Below, one piece after another: positions 6,592 to 10,780 of a stretch of 10,780 nucleotides of DNA. The notes under the pieces were generated by a model. The model was not told the DNA's origin and ran no database searches. It worked only from the letters and a program-made list of their open reading frames with translations. Position 1 is the stretch's first letter, and each line of letters begins with the position of its first letter. Location: positions 1 through 10,780 of the forward strand of contig CAIZHO010000053.1 of assembly GCA_903932805.1 (NCBI GenBank). Reading direction: 5' to 3'. Made by a program: the position numbers and the translations under genes. The DNA is from an uncultured Roseiflexaceae bacterium (GTDB taxonomy: Bacteria > Chloroflexota > Chloroflexia > Chloroflexales > Roseiflexaceae).

Positions 6592-7116
6592 ATGTCACTC
6601 CGACAGACACACGGCGCCGAGATCGATGCCATCTTGGCCCGATACCCCCACAAGCGCAGTGCTATTTTGGCATTGCTCTATATTGCGCAAGATACGTACG
6701 GTCGCCTGACCGATGCCGCCATTCGTGAGGTTGCCGAGATTATCGACACCAACCCCACCGATGTGTTCGAAGTCGTTGGGTTCTACACGTTACTGTATGA
6801 TGACAACGTCGGCAAAGTCGTGTTGCAAGTCTGCGACGATGTCCCGTGTGGGTTCTGTGGTGCCGAAGAGCTTGTCAGCACCCTCGAGAACAAACTCGGT
6901 ATCAAAAGCGAAGAAACCACGGCAGACGGCTTGTTCACCCTCCAACGCGTCAAGTGTTTGGCAGCCTGCAACCGTGCACCGTTGCTCCAAGCAAACCTCG
7001 ACTACTACGGCGAACTCAGCACTCCCGAAAAAGTCGACGAACTGTTGACCCAACTCCGGACCCGCATCGCAAACAACGACAACATCAGCATTTCGGGCCG
7101 TAACGCCACCTTGTAA
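6592..7116 (+). CDS. nuoE: NADH-quinone oxidoreductase subunit E
   Basis: The 24-kDa-type subunit of the NADH dehydrogenase module, with a thioredoxin-like fold holding [2Fe-2S] cluster N1a. The 174-residue protein has an N-terminal helical part (YPHKRSAILALLYIAQDTYG, 18-37; VAEIIDTNPTDVFEVVGFYT, 47-66). All four cluster ligands are present: Cys81 and Cys86 in VCDDVPC, and Cys122 and Cys126 in VKCLAACNRAP. An additional Cys89 is not a ligand in the family pattern. It follows nuoD by 33 bases and is the last gene before a strong terminator. Its usual partner nuoF, which carries FMN and the NADH site, is not next to it, so the NADH module genes are split in this genome. Confidence 0.95.
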   Translation: MSLRQTHGAEIDAILARYPHKRSAILALLYIAQDTYGRLTDAAIREVAEIIDTNPTDVFEVVGFYTLLYDDNVGKVVLQVCDDVPCGFCGAEELVSTLENKLGIKSEETTADGLFTLQRVKCLAACNRAPLLQANLDYYGELSTPEKVDELLTQLRTRIANNDNISISGRNATL

Positions 7117-7128
7117 TACCGGTGTCGA

Positions 7129-7164
7129 CCCCCGGACTTGCTGTGCAAGTCCGGGGGTTTGTCT
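7129..7164 (+). terminator. Strong intrinsic terminator after nuoE
   Basis: CCCCCGGACTTG (7129-7140) and CAAGTCCGGGGG (7146-7157) form a perfect 12-bp stem with a five-base CTGTG loop, followed by TTTGTCT. It lies 12 bases after the nuoE stop and closes the nuo transcript. Confidence 0.92.
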
Positions 7165-7256
7165 ATGCAGGGCGATTCCGTCCGGTGACGTCGCTCCGTC
7201 TGACGATTGCTTGTATTTGGTCACTCATGGGCATCTATGGATGACCCGTTGTCTGC

Positions 7257-7301
7257 CCATCACCCGTCGGGGCTTCGTGCCCCGTGGCAGTGGTGGTTTT
7301 T
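7257..7301 (+). terminator. Second terminator-like hairpin upstream of the TerY-like gene
   Basis: An inner stem CGGGGC (7268-7273) with GCCCCG (7279-7284) around TTCGT sits inside an outer stem CCATCAC (7257-7263) with GTGGTGG (7290-7296, one G-T pair). Five T's follow (7297-7301). It could be a back-up terminator for the nuo operon or an attenuator if a promoter lies upstream of it. The candidate promoter for the next operon lies downstream, favouring the first reading. Confidence 0.5.
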
Positions 7302-7303
7302 GA

Positions 7304-7340
7304 ATATCGTCGTGCACCATCTGATAACTTGCCACGATAT
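7304..7340. repeat. Inverted repeat overlapping the -35 region of the triad promoter
   Basis: ATATCGT (7304-7310) and ACGATAT (7334-7340) are exact inverted copies 23 bases apart. The right copy overlaps the last base of the candidate -35 hexamer. It could be an operator or chance; the AT-rich arms and wide spacing keep confidence low. Confidence 0.3.
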
Positions 7341-7357
7341 ACGGCATATGGTAGTAT
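7329..7357 (+). promoter_or_regulatory. Candidate promoter for the TerY-like/PP2C/kinase operon
   Basis: TTGCCA (7329-7334) and TAGTAT (7352-7357) are separated by 17 bases, resembling a sigma-70 promoter. Transcription would begin near 7364, about 30 bases before the first gene, which has AAGGGA at 7383-7388. Confidence 0.5.
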
Positions 7358-7393
7358 TTGACTACTTGGGGATGATGATTTTAAGGGATAGCA

Positions 7394-8068
7394 ATGACAC
7401 AAAATGAGTTCCGGCTACCCGAGTTACACTTCGACACATCAAATCCCGACCCTCGCTGCGCGTGCGTGTTGGTACTCGATACTTCGACCTCGATGGCCGG
7501 TGAGAAAATCAATCAATTGAACGAGGGCCTGCAAGCCTTTCAGACCGAGTTACGGAGCGACGAGATTGCCCAATCACGGGTCGAAGTCGCCGTGGTGACC
7601 TTTGGCCCCGTCCAAATCGCGGTGCCATTTACATCGGCGAGCGAGTTCCGTGCCCCTGAGTTGGTCACGACTGGCGATACGCCGTTAGGCGCAGCGTTGC
7701 ATCAAGCACTCGACATGGTACACGAGCGCAAAGCGTTGTACCGCAGCGTGGGCATCCCGTATTACCGTCCCTGGATCATGTTGGTCACCGACGGGACTCC
7801 CAGCGATGGCACCCAGCAATGGAAGAGCGCTGCACAGCGCATCCGTGCCGAAGAACTCAAAAAAGGCGTGGCGTTTTTTGGGGTGGGCGTCGCCGGAGCC
7901 GACATGCATGTCCTGAGTCTGCTGTCGCACCGTCAGCCGATTGGCCTCAAGGGGTATTCGTTCCGCGAAATGTTTGTCTGGCTTTCCGGGAGCCTGCAAC
8001 ACGTATCGCAATCGCAACCCAACGACACCGTCACCCTCAAACCTACTTCCGACTGGGGCACACTCTAG
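7394..8068 (+). CDS. TerY-like von Willebrand factor A domain protein
   Basis: A single vWA domain of 224 residues with no signal peptide or membrane segment, so it is probably cytosolic. The metal-ion-dependent adhesion site is complete: DTSTS (Asp29, Ser31, Ser33), Thr96 in GDTPLG and Asp133 in TDG. The surrounding blocks KINQLNEGLQAF, RVEVAVVTFG and YYRPWIMLVTDGTPSD match the TerY branch of the tellurite-resistance/stress vWA proteins. Such proteins are thought to act as metal-dependent binding or scaffold components rather than enzymes. It is the first gene of a three-gene set with a PP2C phosphatase and a protein kinase, the arrangement known as the TerY-P triad. The start has AAGGGA five bases upstream. 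The molecular target is unknown; no other ter genes are visible. Confidence 0.9.
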   Translation: MTQNEFRLPELHFDTSNPDPRCACVLVLDTSTSMAGEKINQLNEGLQAFQTELRSDEIAQSRVEVAVVTFGPVQIAVPFTSASEFRAPELVTTGDTPLGAALHQALDMVHERKALYRSVGIPYYRPWIMLVTDGTPSDGTQQWKSAAQRIRAEELKKGVAFFGVGVAGADMHVLSLLSHRQPIGLKGYSFREMFVWLSGSLQHVSQSQPNDTVTLKPTSDWGTL

Positions 8069-8083
8069 CAGAAGGATGCCAGC

Positions 8084-8881
8084 ATGAGTTGGACCTCTGG
8101 GGGAGCCTCGATTGTGGGCAGTTCCCACCGCAAAACCGACACCCCCTGCCAAGACGCCCACTTGATTGTGACCGCCAACGGCTCGCTCATTGTGGCGGTA
8201 TCCGACGGCCTCGGGTCGGCAGCGTTGTCGCATATCGGGGCCAAGCATGTCTGTACGAGCGTCATCCACTCGATCGAACGCACGTTTGACATGCAACGCA
8301 CACGCAAGCTGTCGCTCGGCGGTGTACGCGAGTTGATTTGGCGATTCACTCGCGCACCCAAAAATCCCGAGCAAATGCTCAAAGAAGCATTCGCCGAAGC
8401 GCATCAGAGTTTGGTCAAGCTCGCTGCAAAAGAGGGGAATCTCCTGAGCGCATACGCGTGTACGTTGGTGGTTGTGGTCGTCATGGCAGATTCGTGGCAC
8501 ACACTCCACATCGGCGACGGTGCTGTGGTCGGCGTTGCCGAAGACGGCAGCGTCCGCACGTTGAGTGCACCCGAACGCGGTGAATTCGTCAATTCGGTGA
8601 CGCCACTGACCAGCACCCGCTACCAACGGGCATACCGCTACGCCGAGGGCCACGAACGACTGTTTGGTGTCGCGGTGTTTAGTGACGGGATCCAGAACCT
8701 CTGCATCAACTACAAAACCGGCGCTGCGTTCGATGGCTTCTTCCAACCCATTTTGTCATGGTTCCGCGGATTGCCGCGTGATTATGATCGGACCACTGCA
8801 ATCGCCAAGCTCCTTGATTCGGCACAGATTCGCCAGAAAAGTGACGATGATTTGACCCTGGCTATCGCGTTACGGAGCTAA
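8084..8881 (+). CDS. PP2C-family serine/threonine phosphatase
   Basis: Metal-dependent protein phosphatase expected to remove phosphate from Ser/Thr, probably opposing the kinase encoded next to it. The 265 residues hold one catalytic domain. Recognisable motifs are SSHRKTDTPCQDA with Asp24, VSDGLGSA with Asp41-Gly42, ACTLVVVVV (about 125-133), HIGDG with Asp145, FSDGIQNL with Asp201, and the C-terminal SDDDLTLAI with Asp255. These supply the usual metal-binding acids. The pattern fits the compact bacterial PP2C_2 group found in TerY-linked triads rather than the sporulation or PppA types. No transmembrane or extra domain is seen. The start follows AGAAGGA, and the gap after the vWA gene is 15 bases, so they are co-transcribed. 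Substrate not determined. Confidence 0.92.
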   Translation: MSWTSGGASIVGSSHRKTDTPCQDAHLIVTANGSLIVAVSDGLGSAALSHIGAKHVCTSVIHSIERTFDMQRTRKLSLGGVRELIWRFTRAPKNPEQMLKEAFAEAHQSLVKLAAKEGNLLSAYACTLVVVVVMADSWHTLHIGDGAVVGVAEDGSVRTLSAPERGEFVNSVTPLTSTRYQRAYRYAEGHERLFGVAVFSDGIQNLCINYKTGAAFDGFFQPILSWFRGLPRDYDRTTAIAKLLDSAQIRQKSDDDLTLAIALRS

Positions 8882-8928
8882 ATGTGCTCCATCGATGCCC
8901 GACACACTGAGTCACGAGGGTTGCTGGT

Positions 8929-10780
8929 ATGAGCGCGCATCATCAACTCGTCTTTTATACCGGTCCGCGTGAAGCGGTACACCTCGCTAACCTCATCGCG
9001 TCCGGCGGTGAAGGCGGTGTCTACAATGTCTTCGAATACCCTGACCAGGTTGCCAAGATATTCCACCCGCGCCAACGCACCGCGGCTATCGCCGAAAAAC
9101 TGCAAGTCATGCTCCAGTTCCGCCCGGCCGAGGATGTCAACGCCCACCGGCATCATGTCCTGATTGCATGGCCGACCCAAATCATCTACAAAACACCCTC
9201 CGCCCAGACGTCGTACACCAGCGCAAACGGCACCGAAAATCTGGTCGTCGGCTATTTGATGCCCAAGCTCAATCACACGTACGCGATTGCCCAGTTGCTT
9301 AACCCGAATTTCCGCATCAAACACCACCCCGAGCTCAACCACCGGCATATTTATCGGGTGGCCATCAACTTGGTGCGTATTGTCAGCCAGCTCCATAGTA
9401 ATGGCATTGTGATCGGCGATATCAATGAAAAGAACTTCCACTTTACCAAGGAACTCGATCGGGTCGCACTCGTATCGATTATCGATTGCGACTCGATGCA
9501 GATCACGTCGCCGATGGGCGAGATTTTTCCCTGTAATGTGGTCGTCCCCGAGTACACTGCACCAGAACTCCATGGCAAAGATATCCGCAAGGGAGTGGTA
9601 CGGACCGAACAGCATGATCTATTTGGGTTGGCGGTGTTGTTGTATAAGCTCCTGATGCAGGGCTTTCATCCGTTCCAAGGGATCCCATCAGCCGGGATGC
9701 CGCAAGTCGAGTCGGCTCAGGTGTGGTGCATCAAAAACAACGTTTTCCCACACATCGCGAATTCGTTTTATGGACCACCGCGGTACGCACCGCGCATCAC
9801 GTCATTGCCGCCGACGTTGATTACCTTGTTCTTGCGGGCCTTCCTCAAGGGATATGCGCGCCCGACTGCTGTCGAGTGGGAAGCTGCGTTGACGCATCTC
9901 GAACAAACCCTGGTCCCGTGCAGCAACGATAGTAGCCATATCCATCCTGCAGACTGCCCGTGTGTGGTCTGCGAGTGGGAGTATGCCAACGGCAAACGGA
10001 CTACCGGGGGCCTGATTGTACCCGGCGAACTCGCCGATATGCCGTTGCCACCGCTGATGCGTACCTCCGACATTACCGCACCGAGTCCCATCACGCCTTC
10101 GGTGTGGCCAGCGCCTGAACCGACCCTGCGCGAAAACGACCCGATCGATCCACCCGCAGAGGCACCTGCGGAGCGCCCCATTCCCAGATCAGTGTGGAGT
10201 ACCCCGATATCGACCCCGGATCCGACACCGTCATCGCAGTCTACCCCGCTCGCGACCCACCCGCCTGCAGCGCCGTCGCAGGCTGGTGCCATCCCTGACC
10301 CTACGCCTACTCCAGCGGCAGCGCCGCTCCCTGTGCAACCTGCGCCGTCACCTTCAGAGCCCATACCGACGAGTCTGCCTACCGCACCCAGCGTCGTGTC
10401 CGCTCCACTGACCCCAGATGCAGAAGAGCCTGCCACCCCTCCGAGCATCAAACCATCGCTGTGGAGCACCCCGTTGCCGGGGATGTCATCTATCTCGAAC
10501 CCCATCCCAGTGACCCGTACCACATCGGTGAGCGCTCCCATCCCGGTACAGCCCAGGCCCGAGCAACCCCTGATCCCCCCGGTACCGAGCAGTGTTCCCC
10601 TCGCGGTGCCGCTGGCCGCCGGACCCGACCAAAGCCCGCTCTTCGGGCAGACTAATCCTGCGCCCGAACCAGTCCCTGATCCGGCGCCTGTCGAACCGCC
10701 ACCATTGCGCTCGCAAGAGACGCAGGCGCTCGACACGCAAGCAATTGCCGCTGCGGTGGCAAACAGCGCATCATATGTAA
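8929..10780 (+). CDS. Protein kinase with Cys cluster and Pro-rich tail, TerY-P triad type (runs off right edge)
   Basis: An open frame of 617 codons from the ATG at 8929 (preceded by CGAGGG) continues without a stop to the window end. Residues 1-330 form a divergent Ser/Thr-type kinase domain. It has Gly-rich loop SGGEGGVY (25-32), beta-3 lysine Lys43 in VAKIFHP, catalytic GDINEKN with Asp164 and Asn169, DCD (186-188) in place of DFG, YTAPEL replacing APE, and DLFGLAVLLYKLLMQGFHPF in the C-lobe. This matches the YegI-like kinases of TerY-P triads. Cys331, Cys343, Cys345 and Cys348 follow (DCPCVVC), perhaps a zinc site. From about residue 370 onward the chain is Pro/Ala/Ser/Thr-rich, likely disordered, with three copies of S-[VL]-W-[SP]-[TA]-P at 391, 421 and 510. 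No membrane segment is seen. It probably acts with the phosphatase 47 bases upstream. The C-terminal end is unseen. Confidence 0.9.
   Translation, partial: MSAHHQLVFYTGPREAVHLANLIASGGEGGVYNVFEYPDQVAKIFHPRQRTAAIAEKLQVMLQFRPAEDVNAHRHHVLIAWPTQIIYKTPSAQTSYTSANGTENLVVGYLMPKLNHTYAIAQLLNPNFRIKHHPELNHRHIYRVAINLVRIVSQLHSNGIVIGDINEKNFHFTKELDRVALVSIIDCDSMQITSPMGEIFPCNVVVPEYTAPELHGKDIRKGVVRTEQHDLFGLAVLLYKLLMQGFHPFQGIPSAGMPQVESAQVWCIKNNVFPHIANSFYGPPRYAPRITSLPPTLITLFLRAFLKGYARPTAVEWEAALTHLEQTLVPCSNDSSHIHPADCPCVVCEWEYANGKRTTGGLIVPGELADMPLPPLMRTSDITAPSPITPSVWPAPEPTLRENDPIDPPAEAPAERPIPRSVWSTPISTPDPTPSSQSTPLATHPPAAPSQAGAIPDPTPTPAAAPLPVQPAPSPSEPIPTSLPTAPSVVSAPLTPDAEEPATPPSIKPSLWSTPLPGMSSISNPIPVTRTTSVSAPIPVQPRPEQPLIPPVPSSVPLAVPLAAGPDQSPLFGQTNPAPEPVPDPAPVEPPPLRSQETQALDTQAIAAAVANSASYV

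Noticed and set aside
7207..7407. A small open frame of 66 codons before the TerY-like gene
   Set aside because: It begins at a non-ATG codon without a ribosome-binding site, runs through a terminator-like hairpin and the candidate promoter, and overlaps the real gene start.
7685..8746. A 353-codon minus-strand open frame opposite the vWA and PP2C genes
   Set aside because: All catalytic and metal-binding motifs are on the plus strand; the antisense product shows no family features.
8874..8890. GGAGC/GCTCC hairpin around the phosphatase stop codon
   Set aside because: Only five base pairs and no T-run; too weak to be a terminator between the phosphatase and kinase genes.
9768..10736. A 322-codon open frame on the minus strand, rich in Gly, Ser and Ala
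   Set aside because: It is the mirror of the Pro-rich kinase tail: Pro codons read backwards as Gly-rich codons. The plus-strand frame is continuous with a clear kinase domain and has the ribosome-binding site.

Overview
The window comes from a moderately high-GC bacterial chromosome. It carries standard housekeeping genes followed by a signalling module. I cannot fix the phylum from sequence alone. Separate nuoA-E genes, a freestanding DHBP synthase and a TerY-type phospho-signalling triad would fit Chloroflexota, but this is only a lean. There is no sign of phage, transposon, CRISPR, tRNA or rRNA.

Region 1 (1-446, minus strand) is the N-terminal third of NADP-type isocitrate dehydrogenase (icd), running off the left edge. 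Region 2 (447-819) is a divergent intergenic stretch. It has an extended -10 promoter facing icd, and on the plus strand a well-conserved FMN riboswitch (about 594-728) with an expression platform ending in a hairpin plus six T's that abuts the ribD start codon. Region 3 (820-3702) is a tight riboflavin operon, ribD-ribE-ribB-ribH. The first three genes overlap by 17-19 bases. GTP cyclohydrolase II (ribA), the other pathway entry enzyme, is absent here and must be encoded elsewhere.

Region 4 (3703-3907) contains a hairpin after ribH and a near-ideal housekeeping promoter (TTGACA, 16 bases, TATAAT). A perfect 10-10-10 inverted repeat overlaps this promoter and looks like an operator for the next operon. 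Region 5 (3908-7116) is nuoA-nuoB-nuoC-nuoD-nuoE, part of respiratory complex I, closed by a strong intrinsic terminator at 7129-7164. The remaining complex I genes (nuoF, G, H-N) do not follow.

Region 6 (7165-7393) is a regulatory gap holding a second terminator-like hairpin, an inverted repeat and a plausible promoter. Region 7 (7394-10780) is a three-gene unit: a TerY-like von Willebrand A protein, a PP2C-type phosphatase, and a protein kinase with a four-Cys cluster and a long Pro-rich tail that continues past the right edge. This matches the TerY-P triad described in comparative-genomic work on tellurite/stress systems, so the architecture is known although its cellular role is poorly defined. 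The least explained features are the Pro-rich kinase tail with its repeated S-[VL]-W-[SP]-[TA]-P motif and the palindromic operator at the nuo promoter.
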